Shown: one piece after another, positions 24,883 to 33,797 of the stretch
Layout: each line of letters opens with the position of its first letter
Numbering within the stretch: the first letter of the stretch is position 1
Assembly (NCBI GenBank): GCA_039185015.1
Contig: JBCDAU010000004.1
Location: forward strand, 62,001-126,000
Length of the DNA: 64,000 nucleotides
DNA from: JBCBSZ01 sp039185015
GTDB lineage: Bacteria > Actinomycetota > Acidimicrobiia > Acidimicrobiales > Poriferisodalaceae
Direction of reading: 5' to 3'
The notes under the pieces: generated by a model
Databases searched by the model: none
What the model was told of the DNA's origin: nothing
Seen by the model: the letters and a program-made list of their open reading frames with translations, nothing else
Made by a program: the position numbers and the translations under genes

Positions 24883-26967
24883 GTGCTCCTCGCCGCATCC
24901 GCCCCACCCCTCCTCGAAGACCTCGCGATCCTCGTGGTCGCCGGGTCGATCATCGCCTACATCAGCCAGCGGATCGGCACCGTGCCGATCGTCGGGTTCC
25001 TCATCGCTGGCGCCGCCATCGGGCCCAACGGCTTCGCGCTCGTCGAGGACCTCGAGCTGGTCGAGCAGGCGGCGGAGCTCGGCGTCATCCTGCTGCTGTT
25101 CACCATCGGCATCGAGTTCAGCCTCGACCGGTTGCGGCAGCTGGCCGGGCTCATCCTCGGCGGCGGCTCGATCCAGGTCGCCCTGACCACGGCGATCATC
25201 GCCGGCCTGCTGCTCATCGCCGACACCGACTGGCAGACCGCCGTCTACACCGGGCTCCTCGTGTCGCTCAGCTCCACGGCCATCGTGCTCAAGCTGCTCG
25301 CCGATCGCCGCACGACGACGAGTCCGACGGGTCGGGTGGCGGTGTCCTTCCTCATCTTCCAGGACCTCGCCGTCGTGGCGATGGTGCTGGTCGTCCCCAT
25401 GCTCGGCGGTGACGGTGGCGGCGCAGGCGACCTCGCCTGGGCGATCGGCAAGGCGCTGCTGATCGTGGTGGCTGTGCTCATCGCTGCGAGGACGGCGATG
25501 CCACGGCTGCTGGAGACCGTCGCCCGGACCTGCTCGGCCGAGATCTTCCTGCTCACGATCATCGCCGTCTGCTTCGGCACCGCTTACCTCACCAGCCTCC
25601 TCGATGTGTCGGTGTCGCTCGGGGCCTTCCTGGCCGGGCTGATGGTGAGCGAGAGCCGCCTGTCCGAACAGGCGCTCGGCGACATCCTCCCGCTCCAGAT
25701 CCTGTTCTCGGCGACGTTCTTCGTCTCGGTCGGGATGCTCCTCGACCTCGACTACGTGATCGACAACCTGCTGCTCGTGCTCGGCTTCGGCATCGCGATC
25801 GTGATCATCAAGTTCCTCGCCACCGCCGTCGCCGCAGCCGTCATGCGCCGACCCCGATCCGTCTACGTGTCATCGGCGATCGTCCTCGCGCAGGTGGGCG
25901 AGTTCTCGTTCGTGCTCGAGCGCGCCGGCGCCGAGGTGGGGCTCGTCCCCGGCGGGCTCGACAACGGCTCCGACGCCTTCATCGCCATCACCGTCTTCCT
26001 GATGATCCTGACCCCGTTCGGCATCCGGATCGCCGACGTGGTCGCCGACCGGCTCAGGAGCACCGATTCGCCCTCGGCGACGGTGCTCGACGTCGACACG
26101 CCGGTCCACGGCCAAGCCGAGCTCCAGGACCACGTCGTCATCGCCGGCTACGGGACGCACGCGAAGACCGTCGCCCGGTCACTCGACCTCGCCGGCGTCC
26201 CGTACGTGATCACGACGCTCGATCCCGACGCCGGACGCGAAGCCGAGGAGGAGGGGCGCCGGGTGGTGCCGGGCGACATCGTCCGTCGCTTCATCAGCGA
26301 GGAGGCGGGCATCTCGCTGTGTCGCCTCGTCGTCATCGCCGACGACGACGCGGCCCGCGTCCACCAGGTGGCTGCGGTGGCGAAGGGGCTGAACCCCGTC
26401 GTGCCGGTCCTCGCCCGCGTCGCGACCACCGAGGAGGCGGCCGAGCTCCAGGCATCCGGGATCTGCGACCACGTGGTCGCCGACGACTTCGCCACCGCCG
26501 ACGCGCTCGTCGCGCACACGCTCGGTCGGTACGCGATGTCGGAGCGGCTGATCGACGTCATCGTCGAAGGAGCGGTCGGGACGGCCGCGGTCATCCCGAG
26601 CGAGGCGGTCCTCGACCCCGACGCCGTCGTGCACACCAGGCTGCGCCCCGACGACCGGTGCGGTCACCTCGACCAGGTCCGAGCGGTCCGCCCCGGCGCC
26701 ACGGGCTGCCAGCAGTGCCTCGCCGACGGGACCCGATGGGTTCACCTCCGGCTCTGCCTCATCTGCGGCTACGTCGGCTGCTGCGACAGCTCACCAGGTC
26801 GCCATGCCAGCGCGCACTTCCACGACACCGGGCATGCGCTGATGCGGTCCGCCGAACCGGGTGAGAACTGGGCCTGGTGCTTCGAGGACCGGGTGATGCT
26901 GGAGGTGCTCTCGGGACCGGGCGACCCGGCCGAGCAGATCAGCGAGATCGGCGGCGACCCCGGTTGA
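24883..26967 (+). CDS. CPA2 cation:proton antiporter with RCK (TrkA-N) and UBP-type zinc finger domains
   Basis: 694 aa from GTG 24883. Residues about 10-390 form a KefB/KefC-like antiporter with 11-12 helices (GFLIAGAAIGPNG, LLLFTIGIEFSL, FLIFQDLAVVAMV with the ion-binding Asp, FLAGLMVSESRLSEQ). A TrkA-N/RCK nucleotide-binding domain follows (about 425-540, VVIAGYGTHAKTVARSL). The last ~85 residues are a UBP-type zinc finger (CGHLDQV ... CQQCLADG ... LCLICGYVGCCDSSPGRHASAHF ... H), a fold that in eukaryotes binds the ubiquitin C terminus. The protein would export or import K+/Na+ against protons at the membrane. The zinc finger may sense a peptide tail, ligand or redox state. Operon with the TetR-controlled hydrolase. 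Confidence 0.9.
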   Translation: MLLAASAPPLLEDLAILVVAGSIIAYISQRIGTVPIVGFLIAGAAIGPNGFALVEDLELVEQAAELGVILLLFTIGIEFSLDRLRQLAGLILGGGSIQVALTTAIIAGLLLIADTDWQTAVYTGLLVSLSSTAIVLKLLADRRTTTSPTGRVAVSFLIFQDLAVVAMVLVVPMLGGDGGGAGDLAWAIGKALLIVVAVLIAARTAMPRLLETVARTCSAEIFLLTIIAVCFGTAYLTSLLDVSVSLGAFLAGLMVSESRLSEQALGDILPLQILFSATFFVSVGMLLDLDYVIDNLLLVLGFGIAIVIIKFLATAVAAAVMRRPRSVYVSSAIVLAQVGEFSFVLERAGAEVGLVPGGLDNGSDAFIAITVFLMILTPFGIRIADVVADRLRSTDSPSATVLDVDTPVHGQAELQDHVVIAGYGTHAKTVARSLDLAGVPYVITTLDPDAGREAEEEGRRVVPGDIVRRFISEEAGISLCRLVVIADDDAARVHQVAAVAKGLNPVVPVLARVATTEEAAELQASGICDHVVADDFATADALVAHTLGRYAMSERLIDVIVEGAVGTAAVIPSEAVLDPDAVVHTRLRPDDRCGHLDQVRAVRPGATGCQQCLADGTRWVHLRLCLICGYVGCCDSSPGRHASAHFHDTGHALMRSAEPGENWAWCFEDRVMLEVLSGPGDPAEQISEIGGDPG

Positions 26968-27208
26968 AGAAGCCGTAGACCTCGTCGCGGGGCAGCTGCT
27001 GCAGCGCGCCCGACACCAGCCGGAGCCCCTTGACCGCGTCGTGGTCGGCGGAGTTCCGTCGCACCCGTCGCTGCAGCTCCACCCGGGCCGCCTCGAGCGA
27101 CTCGCGGTCGCCCGCCTCCGAGACGAGCTGCCGGATCGCGTCGTCGGTGGCGGCGTGCTCGCCGACCAGCTCGTCGATTCGTTCGGCCAACGACGGTCCT
27201 GCGCTCAC
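26939..27208 (-). CDS. Small hypothetical helical protein
   Basis: 89 aa from GTG 27208; a TTG at 27229 overlapping the amidase stop (TTGA) would give 96 aa and is also plausible given the amount of coupling elsewhere. The sequence SLAERIDELVGEHAATDDAI and VELQRRVRRNSADHDAVKGL is amphipathic helical and highly charged, ending in an Arg-rich tail. No family recognised. Its end overlaps the antiporter 3' end by 29 bases. Third-position GC is consistent with coding, but the gene is short. Confidence 0.5.
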   Translation of the reverse strand: MSAGPSLAERIDELVGEHAATDDAIRQLVSEAGDRESLEAARVELQRRVRRNSADHDAVKGLRLVSGALQQLPRDEVYGFFNRGRRRSR

Positions 27209-27225
27209 GCCCGACGGTCCTTTGC

Positions 27226-28671
27226 TCAAGGGTGCATCGGCGCCCGGACGGCGGCCCAACGGACCTCGGCCTCCAGCTGGGCGGCGATGCGGATCAACAG
27301 GTCCTCGCGAGCGTACGCCCCGACGAGCTGCACCCCGATCGGCAGCCCGCTCTCGCTCTGCGCGAGCGGGAGCGAGATACCCGGCTGGCCGGTCACGTTG
27401 AACGCCGAGGTGAACGCCGCGTAGGGCAGCGAGTGGCGCAGCGCTCGGGTCGGATCATCGTCGGCGGCGACGAGATCGCCGAGCACCGGCGGCAGCGCGG
27501 CCATCGTGGGGCTGAGCAGCAGGTCGTAGCCGCTCGCCCACCAGTCGGCCATCTGCCGTCGGAACGCTGCCATCGCGCCGTAGGCGGCGGCGAGCTGCTG
27601 GCCGGTGACGGATCCGGCCATCTGCGCCATCAGCCAGGTCGCCGGCTCGACGTCGTCCTCGGTGAGCTCCCGACCGATGCAGCTCTCGATCCACGTGAGG
27701 TTCCGGCGGCAGTTCGTGAACCAGTTGGTCATGAACGCATCGCCGAGGTCCTCGATGCTGTCGAGCGCCGGCGGGTGCGCCTCGTCGACGTCGTGACCGA
27801 GCCGCTCGAGGAGCGCAGCGGTCTCACGGGCCGCCTGCTCGCACTCGGGGTCGGTCCGCACGTCGCTGCGGGTGCTCGTCGGCAGCAGGCCGATGCGGAG
27901 CCGGCCGACGTCGGCGCCGACCTCCTCCGCGTACGGACGAGCTGGCGGCGGGGCGATCACGCCGTCGCCGGGGAAGGGGATGGCGGTGATGTCGAGGATG
28001 CCGGCGCAGTCCCGCACCGTGTGGCACACGACGTGCTGCACCGAGACGCTCCACTCCTCCTGGAGCGGCCCCATCGGCACCCGACCCCGAGACGGCTTCA
28101 GACCGACGAGGCCGCAGGCGGCCGCCGGGATGCGGATCGACCCACCACCGTCGGAGGCGTTGGCGGCCGGCACCATGCCGCCGGCAACCGCCGCGGCCGC
28201 TCCCCCGCTCGACCCGCCGGCACCGTGGGCGGTGTTCCACGGGTTGGCGGTCGCGCCGTAGGCCTCGGGTTCGGTCGTGGCGACCAGCCCGAGCTCGGGG
28301 GTGTTGGTGCGGCCGACGTTGACGAAGCCGGCCTCCCGGTACCGGGTGACGATGTCGGCATCGGTCGGGTGGACGTACCCGGCGGCGGCCATCGCCTTGT
28401 TGCCGAGGTGGAACGGGTCGCCGGCGCTCGACGGCCACAGGTCCTTGATGAGCATCGGGACGCCCCGATACGGCCCGTCGGGCAGCGAAGGGTCGGCCGC
28501 CTCGACCAGCGCCTGCTCGAATCGACGGTGGATGACCGCGTTCAGGTCGCCGTCGAGGGCCTCGATACGGGCGATCGTCGCCTCGGTCAGCTCGACCGGC
28601 GACACCTCCCCCCGACGGACCAGCTCAGCGAGCGCCGTGGCGTCGTGGCGTGCAAGGACATCGTCGGACAT
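27226..28671 (-). CDS. Amidase signature (AS) family amidase
   Basis: 481 aa. The Ser-cisSer-Lys triad is visible: Lys in VPMLIKDLW (about 76), cis-Ser and Ser in AGGSSGGAAAA (about 150) and ASDGGGSIRIPAAACGLVG (about 172-190). The N terminus ALAELVRRGEVSPVELTEA is standard. It hydrolyses an amide of unknown structure; the lack of gatB/gatC neighbours argues against a role as GatA. The small hypothetical gene follows; an AraC gene precedes it by 23 bases on the same strand. Confidence 0.92.
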   Translation of the reverse strand: MSDDVLARHDATALAELVRRGEVSPVELTEATIARIEALDGDLNAVIHRRFEQALVEAADPSLPDGPYRGVPMLIKDLWPSSAGDPFHLGNKAMAAAGYVHPTDADIVTRYREAGFVNVGRTNTPELGLVATTEPEAYGATANPWNTAHGAGGSSGGAAAAVAGGMVPAANASDGGGSIRIPAAACGLVGLKPSRGRVPMGPLQEEWSVSVQHVVCHTVRDCAGILDITAIPFPGDGVIAPPPARPYAEEVGADVGRLRIGLLPTSTRSDVRTDPECEQAARETAALLERLGHDVDEAHPPALDSIEDLGDAFMTNWFTNCRRNLTWIESCIGRELTEDDVEPATWLMAQMAGSVTGQQLAAAYGAMAAFRRQMADWWASGYDLLLSPTMAALPPVLGDLVAADDDPTRALRHSLPYAAFTSAFNVTGQPGISLPLAQSESGLPIGVQLVGAYAREDLLIRIAAQLEAEVRWAAVRAPMHP

Positions 28672-28694
28672 GGCTCCCCCTCGTCGGGGCGAAG

Positions 28695-29630
28695 CTACTC
28701 GTCCTGCCCGCTCCGAGCCCTGGTGGCCCCGGGCGTCTCGCCGAAGGCGGCCCGATAGACGCGCTGGAAGTGGTGGAGGTCGACGAACCCGCAGTCGGCC
28801 GCGATGTCGCGGATGCGGAGCTCGGCCAGGGAGGGATCGGCGAGCTTCGCCCGGGCCAGCTCCAGTCGGCGCTCTCGCACCTCCCGGGTGAAGGTGCGCG
28901 GTCGACCGGCGAAGGACTGGTGCAGCGCCCGCACCGAGACGCCCACGCGGTGCGCCGTCGCCCCGGGCGACAGGTCGGGATCGACGAGGTGGGCGTCGAT
29001 GTCCGCCTGGATCCGGTCCCAGCGATCCGATCGACGCTCACCCGGGCCATCGATCCGGCGCTGGTGGAGGACCGTCCGGACGAGGTCGATCACCGCGGTG
29101 TCGAGCCAGGTCGTCATCGCCGACGACTCCGCATCGTCGACCCGCTCCGTTCCGAGCGACCCGAGGCGAAGCAGCGAATCGAGCGCGACGCCTCCGCTCG
29201 ACGCCCGGCCGATCCCGACGGGCTCCGACACGAGGGAGCTCAGCTCGCTCGGGAGGCGGATCGACAGCTGCTCGAACTCGTCGTCGAAGCGGAAATCGAA
29301 GGGACGGTCGGTCCGCACGACCACCGCGTCGCCCGGCCGGGTCACGACCGTCGTGCCGCCCTGGCTCGTGAGGCCGACCCCACGGACCTGGACGTTGAGG
29401 TAGCACCAACCACCATCGTGGGAGTCCCGACGGTGGACCTCCTGGGCCGAGGCGACGATGCGAGCGACCTCGATGCGCGAGCGGCGCTGCACGCTGATGT
29501 GACCGTCGAAGGGACCGGCACGGCACCGCTCCGGTCGGAGGTCGAGGAAGGCGTCGCAGACGGCCTCGCGCCAGTAGGCGAAGCGTTCCCGGGGCTCGAC
29601 GACGGCGGTGGACCACACCGAGGTCGCCAT
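28695..29630 (-). CDS. AraC-family transcriptional regulator
   Basis: 311 aa from ATG 29630, preceded by GGGAGGAGG. An N-terminal AraC-binding-like cupin (about 10-180, FAYWREAVCDAFLDLRPE, VVRTDRPFDFRF) and a C-terminal double HTH (about 215-305, LSPGATAHRVGVSVRALHQSF and IRDIAADCGFVDLHHFQRVYRAAFGETP) are clear. This layout matches NphR/AlkS-like activators of catabolic genes. It diverges from the nitronate monooxygenase-amidase operon and lies upstream of another amidase, both likely targets. Confidence 0.92.
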   Translation of the reverse strand: MATSVWSTAVVEPRERFAYWREAVCDAFLDLRPERCRAGPFDGHISVQRRSRIEVARIVASAQEVHRRDSHDGGWCYLNVQVRGVGLTSQGGTTVVTRPGDAVVVRTDRPFDFRFDDEFEQLSIRLPSELSSLVSEPVGIGRASSGGVALDSLLRLGSLGTERVDDAESSAMTTWLDTAVIDLVRTVLHQRRIDGPGERRSDRWDRIQADIDAHLVDPDLSPGATAHRVGVSVRALHQSFAGRPRTFTREVRERRLELARAKLADPSLAELRIRDIAADCGFVDLHHFQRVYRAAFGETPGATRARSGQDE

Positions 29631-29657
29631 CTCGCCTCCTCCCGTCGCCCCCCGGAC

Positions 29658-29677
29658 GTCGGCGTGCGCTCGCCGAC
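29658..29677. promoter_or_regulatory. Inverted repeat GTCGGCG-N6-CGCCGAC in the AraC divergent region
   Basis: Perfect 7-base arms at 29658-29664 and 29671-29677, 28 bases upstream of the AraC start and about 100 before the nitronate monooxygenase start. AraC proteins usually bind direct repeats, so this may be an operator for another factor or a 5' UTR hairpin of the AraC transcript. The rest of the 145-base intergenic region shows no other clear structure. Confidence 0.35.
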
Positions 29678-29775
29678 ACACGAGATGTTCACGCATCGGC
29701 AAATCGGGGGTCAAGGGGTCTGGTGTGCTCGGATCGTCCGGCACGTCGCCGGAAGCCAGACGGGAGGCGACGCCC

Positions 29776-30780
29776 ATGATCGAGACCGAGCTCACCCGAC
29801 GCTGGGGCCTCGGCGCACCGATCGCCCAGGCGGGCATGGCGTTCGCGGGGATGACCCCCGCCCTCGCGGCCGCGGTCGCTGAAGGCGGCGGCCTGGGATC
29901 GATCGCCGTCGGTGCCGCGCCACCGCCGCTCATCGACGTCTACGTCGATGGTTTCACCGAGGCGGCGCCCGAGCGGCCGCTCAACCTCAACTTCATCACC
30001 TTCTTCACGACCGACGAGCACATCGAGGCGCTCTGCCGTCGGCGCCCGGCGGTTGCCTCGTTCCACTGGGGCCATCCACCGACGGCCTGGATCGAGGCGA
30101 TGCGGGACGCCGGGATCAGCGTCTGGGAGCAGGTCGGTGACCTCACCGCCGTCGAGACCGCCCTCGCCGACGGGATCGAGGTCATCGTCGCGCAGGGAGC
30201 CGAGGCGGGCGGCCACAACTTCGCCACGCTGCCGACCATGGCCTTCGTGCCCGCCGTCGTCGACGCCGTCGACGGTCGGGCGATGGTGCTCGCCGCTGGA
30301 GGCATCGTCGACGGCCGCTCGCTCGCCGCAGCGCTCGCGCTCGGGGCCGACGGCGCCTGGGTCGGCACACGGTTCATCGCGACACCGGAGAGCAGCGCGG
30401 CCGCCGAGTACAAGGAGCGAGTGGTCGCCGCCTCCGGAGCGGACACGGTGCTCACCTCGATGTTCGGACCCGAGCACCCCGACTTCAACCCGATGCGGGT
30501 GCTGCGCAACGGGATCGTCGCCGAGTTCGAGCACGCTCCGGAGCAGGTCCCGACGACCCTCGACGGTCAACCGATCGTGGCCGAGATGGACCTGCTGGGG
30601 CAGCCGATGCAGCTGCCTCGCTTCACGAACTTCGTGCCGATGGACGGCGCGACGGGTGACTTCGATCAGCTGCCGCTGCTCGCCGGCGCCGGGGTCGGTC
30701 GGGTCGACGCGCTCGTCCCCGCCGCGGAGGTCGTCCGAACGATGGCCGCCGACGCCGAGCGGATCCTGGGCGGCGCATGA
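29776..30780 (+). CDS. Nitronate monooxygenase-family FMN enzyme
   Basis: 334 aa TIM barrel. WGLGAPIAQAGMAFAGMTPALAAAVAEGGGLG is the N-terminal signature, VAQGAEAGGHNF (about 140-151) includes the family's catalytic His, and AAGGIVDGRSLAAALALGADGAWVGTRF is the FMN phosphate site. Such enzymes oxidise alkyl nitronates to carbonyl and nitrite, but many relatives are enoyl reductases or have other roles. GGGAGG stands eight bases before ATG 29776. ATGA coupling to an amidase suggests a nitrogen-compound catabolic unit under the divergent AraC regulator. Confidence 0.88.
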   Translation: MIETELTRRWGLGAPIAQAGMAFAGMTPALAAAVAEGGGLGSIAVGAAPPPLIDVYVDGFTEAAPERPLNLNFITFFTTDEHIEALCRRRPAVASFHWGHPPTAWIEAMRDAGISVWEQVGDLTAVETALADGIEVIVAQGAEAGGHNFATLPTMAFVPAVVDAVDGRAMVLAAGGIVDGRSLAAALALGADGAWVGTRFIATPESSAAAEYKERVVAASGADTVLTSMFGPEHPDFNPMRVLRNGIVAEFEHAPEQVPTTLDGQPIVAEMDLLGQPMQLPRFTNFVPMDGATGDFDQLPLLAGAGVGRVDALVPAAEVVRTMAADAERILGGA

Positions 30781-32036
30781 CGGGTGTGGAGGCTGCGCTC
30801 GCGGCGATCGCGGAGCTCGACGACGCCGCGGTGCTGATCGGGGTCGACCCGGAGTCCGTCGACCGCAGCCGAAGATCGGGCCCCCTCGCGGGCGAGGCGA
30901 TCGTCGTGAAGGACTGCGTCGGTGTGCCCGGGCACGCCACGACCGCCGGCAGTCCGGTGCTCGCCGAACACGCCGTGGAACCCGGGGGTGGTGTGCGTCG
31001 ACTCCTCGACGCCGGCGCCGTCATCGTGGCCACGACGGCGCTTCACGAGCTGGCCTTCGGCGTCACGGGGCGCAACGACTGGCGGGGCACGCCGGTCAAC
31101 CCCGCCGCCCCCGACCGCCTGCCCGGTGGATCGAGCTCGGGGACGGCCGTCGCGGTCGCTCGGGGCATCGTCGACGTCGGGATCGGGACCGACACGGGTG
31201 GCTCGTCGAGGATCCCGGCGGCGTGTTGCGGGATCGTCGGCTTCCGTCCCTCGACCGGCCGCTACCCGGGTGACGGGTTGGTCGTGCTCTCCGAGACCCG
31301 GGACACGCTCGGCATCCTGGCCCGACGGTTGGCCGACGTGGCCCGCTACGACGCCGTCCTGGCCGGTGAGGAGGAGGGTCCCGCTGCGCCGTCGGAGGTC
31401 GAGCGGCTCGCGATCGCCGACGAGGCCGCGGTCTCGTCCTTCGACCCGGTCGTCGCCGCCGCGTACCGCCGCTGGGTCGACGACTGCCGAAACCGGGGCG
31501 TCGACACCATCGAGATCGATCTCGCTCCGTTGCTCGCCTGGGACGAGGAGGCGAGCTTCCCGATCGCCCTGCGTGAGACGATCCTGAACTTCCGCGAGTT
31601 GGCGATGTCGATCGGGTTGACCTACGACGAGCTGGTCGCGGGGTTGGCCAACGACGACGTCCGGGAGCTGATGGCGACCGAGCCGCCTCCGGCAGCGGCC
31701 CGCCAGGACGCGATCGACCGGGTGCTCCCGGCCATGCGGTCCTGGTACGAGGCCGTGCTCGCCGATGCGACGGTGCTCGCCGTCCCGACGATGCCGGTCC
31801 CGCCACCGTTGCGCCCGGAGCACGACCAGATCGACACGCCGGACGGGCCCGTCCCCACCTTCCCCACGATGGCCAGACTCACCAGCCCCGCGTCGCTGGC
31901 CGGCGTGCCGTCCCTCAGCGTGCCGCTCGCCCACGAGCTCCTCCCCGTCTCGGTGATGCTCGAGGGGCGACGCGGCCGGGACCGGGAGTTGCTCGGTGCC
32001 GGGCTCACGCTGTTCGACGGGGGCACGGTCGGATGA
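30777..32036 (+). CDS. Amidase signature family protein (AtzF/GatA-like)
   Basis: 419 aa. Catalytic Lys in AIVVKDCVGVPG (about 44), Ser-rich GGSSSGTAVAVA (about 118-129) and TDTGGSSRIPAACCGIVGFRP (nucleophile Ser near 142). It is about 60 residues shorter than the other amidase in this window and compact at the N terminus, as in allophanate hydrolase-like or short GatA-like members. Middle gene of an ATGA-coupled three-gene operon. Confidence 0.9.
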   Translation: MTGVEAALAAIAELDDAAVLIGVDPESVDRSRRSGPLAGEAIVVKDCVGVPGHATTAGSPVLAEHAVEPGGGVRRLLDAGAVIVATTALHELAFGVTGRNDWRGTPVNPAAPDRLPGGSSSGTAVAVARGIVDVGIGTDTGGSSRIPAACCGIVGFRPSTGRYPGDGLVVLSETRDTLGILARRLADVARYDAVLAGEEEGPAAPSEVERLAIADEAAVSSFDPVVAAAYRRWVDDCRNRGVDTIEIDLAPLLAWDEEASFPIALRETILNFRELAMSIGLTYDELVAGLANDDVRELMATEPPPAAARQDAIDRVLPAMRSWYEAVLADATVLAVPTMPVPPPLRPEHDQIDTPDGPVPTFPTMARLTSPASLAGVPSLSVPLAHELLPVSVMLEGRRGRDRELLGAGLTLFDGGTVG

Positions 32037-32860
32037 GCACCTCGCCCGTCCTGGTCGTCGGCGGCACCGGTCAGGTGGGCAGCGCTGTCCTCCGTGCCCT
32101 CGCCGCTGCCGGTCGCCCGGGTCGAAGTGCCGGGCGCGGTGGCGAGGTCCGTCTCGACCACGACCACCCCGGCTCCTACGCCGCCGCGCTCGACGGCGTC
32201 GAGGCGATGTTCGTGTCGGTACCGGACCGGCCGGACGCCGCGGAGGTCGAGGGCCGTCTCCTCACCGCGGCGGAGCACGCCGGGGTGCGCCGGGTCGTGA
32301 AGCTCTCGGCCGCCTCGGCCGGCTGGGAGCCGCCGCGCAGCTTCGGCGTGTCCCATCGCCGGGCCGAGGAGCAGCTCCGCTCCAGCGACGTGGCCTGGAC
32401 GATCCTCCGGCCGACGGTCTTCCAGGAGACGATCGCGCTCTTCTGCGAGGACGCGGCGAAGGGGCGGATGCTCACGCCGCGCTGCCGCTCGGCGGTGGCC
32501 TTCGTGGCGGTCGACGACGTCGCCGCCGTCGCCGCACGGGCACTGATCGACGACGACCTCGCCGGGCAGACCCTCGAGCTGACCGGGCCCGCCGCACTCG
32601 GCTTCGGCGACATCGCCCACCAGGTCGGCACGATCCTCGGTCGCCGGGTTCGGCACATCGGCCTCCCCCACGCCATCGCCCGGCGCGCGCTCCCCAGGGC
32701 CGCGGGGATGCCGCCCTGGCTCGCGAACGAGATCGTCGACCTGTTCGGCGGGCTCGACGCCGGTCTGCAACGGCACGTCACCGACGACGTCGAGCGGGTC
32801 CTCGAGCGGCAGGCGTTCCCGCTCGACGGGCGGCTCGCCGAACTGCTCGGGTGGGGCTGA
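32033..32860 (+). CDS. NmrA-like NAD(P)-binding protein
   Basis: 275 aa Rossmann-fold protein. VLVVGGTGQVGSAVLRALAA is the dinucleotide motif, and VRRVVKLSAASA, SDVAWTILRPTVFQE and FVAVDDVAAVAARAL follow the NmrA/atypical SDR plan; there is no YxxxK catalytic pair, so it may be a redox sensor or a reductase of the isoflavone-reductase type. The N-terminal adenine pocket is short (GRPGRSAGRGGEV). Last gene of the operon, overlapping the amidase stop by four bases and converging with the SRPBCC gene. Confidence 0.85.
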   Translation: MSTSPVLVVGGTGQVGSAVLRALAAAGRPGRSAGRGGEVRLDHDHPGSYAAALDGVEAMFVSVPDRPDAAEVEGRLLTAAEHAGVRRVVKLSAASAGWEPPRSFGVSHRRAEEQLRSSDVAWTILRPTVFQETIALFCEDAAKGRMLTPRCRSAVAFVAVDDVAAVAARALIDDDLAGQTLELTGPAALGFGDIAHQVGTILGRRVRHIGLPHAIARRALPRAAGMPPWLANEIVDLFGGLDAGLQRHVTDDVERVLERQAFPLDGRLAELLGWG

Positions 32861-32866
32861 CGAGCC

Positions 32867-33316
32867 TCAGCCGGCGACGAGATCGGGGCGGTTGACGTAC
32901 TCCCGCAGCCCCTTCTCGGCCTTGGACCCGACGATGCGAAAGAGCAGGCCGATCAGCGGGTCCACGAAGCGACCAGCGCCGTGCATCGTGATGACCGCGT
33001 CATAGGTGACGTCGCAGCCGGAGTCGGTGGCGACGAAGGTGACCGTGTCGTTGGAGTCGAACGCCGAGGTCTTCGCCTCGACGATGAACTCGTTCGGGCG
33101 GTCGTGCTTCAGCGTCTCGTAGACGAGCTTCTGCTTGCGGCCGAAGAAGTCGTTGAGGACCTTGAACTTGGTCCCGACGCCGATCTCGCCGTCATCCATG
33201 CGCTCGGCCGACTCGACGTTGGGATCCCACTGGGCGACGGTCGAGAAGTCGCTCAGGGCGTCGAAGACGACCTCGGGGGGATGCGGACTCTGGACGGTCG
33301 TACGGAAGCGAGCCAT
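32867..33316 (-). CDS. SRPBCC (polyketide cyclase/START-like) protein
   Basis: 149 aa helix-grip protein: TTVQSPHPPEVVFDALSDFSTVAQWDPNVESAER at the start, FDSNDTVTFVATDSGCDVTYDAV in the middle and a C-terminal long helix. The fold binds hydrophobic ligands; no catalytic assignment can be made. It lies upstream (in transcription) of nothing obvious and just after the membrane-protein gene, nine bases away, so the two may be co-transcribed. Confidence 0.85.
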   Translation of the reverse strand: MARFRTTVQSPHPPEVVFDALSDFSTVAQWDPNVESAERMDDGEIGVGTKFKVLNDFFGRKQKLVYETLKHDRPNEFIVEAKTSAFDSNDTVTFVATDSGCDVTYDAVITMHGAGRFVDPLIGLLFRIVGSKAEKGLREYVNRPDLVAG

Positions 33317-33325
33317 GTGAGCAGG

Positions 33326-33772
33326 CTATTCGCGCTCGACGTCCCCGATGATCTCCACGACCTCGATTCCGCCGTCGGCGGCCCGGGCCGGGTCGGGGAT
33401 CCGCTCCGGGACCGAGCACAGGGCCCGCATGACGTCGCCGACCACGATGCCGGCGGTGAGGGCCGCGCCGTCGGTCCACTTCGGCCGGCGGGTCGCACCC
33501 GAGGAGCCGTCCCAGTCCCACGCCGCGTCGAAGGCGAGATCGACCGCGTCGGCGATCGAGCGCAGGCTGATCCAGACCGACGGGGCGACGAGCAGCAACG
33601 GCCGCCAGTCGTTCCCGATCAGGGTGAGCCCGATCGCCGCGACCGCACCCGCCACGACCGCGATCAGGACGTAGCCGATCGCGGTCGTCCGACGTGTCCA
33701 CTCGGCGCGCTGCCACGACGGCAGGTCCGCAGGACCCGCTCGTTCCGTCCGACGCACGCCGACCGGGCTCAC
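33326..33772 (-). CDS. Hypothetical membrane protein
   Basis: 148 aa from GTG 33772. Two hydrophobic segments at about 32-53 (AIGYVLIAVVAGAVAAIGLTL) and 58-72, then a soluble acidic C-terminal part. No family recognised. It stands between the LLM oxidoreductase and SRPBCC genes. Confidence 0.6.
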   Translation of the reverse strand: MSPVGVRRTERAGPADLPSWQRAEWTRRTTAIGYVLIAVVAGAVAAIGLTLIGNDWRPLLLVAPSVWISLRSIADAVDLAFDAAWDWDGSSGATRRPKWTDGAALTAGIVVGDVMRALCSVPERIPDPARAADGGIEVVEIIGDVERE

Positions 33773-33797
33773 GCGCTCGGCCGACCTCGTCCGCCCG

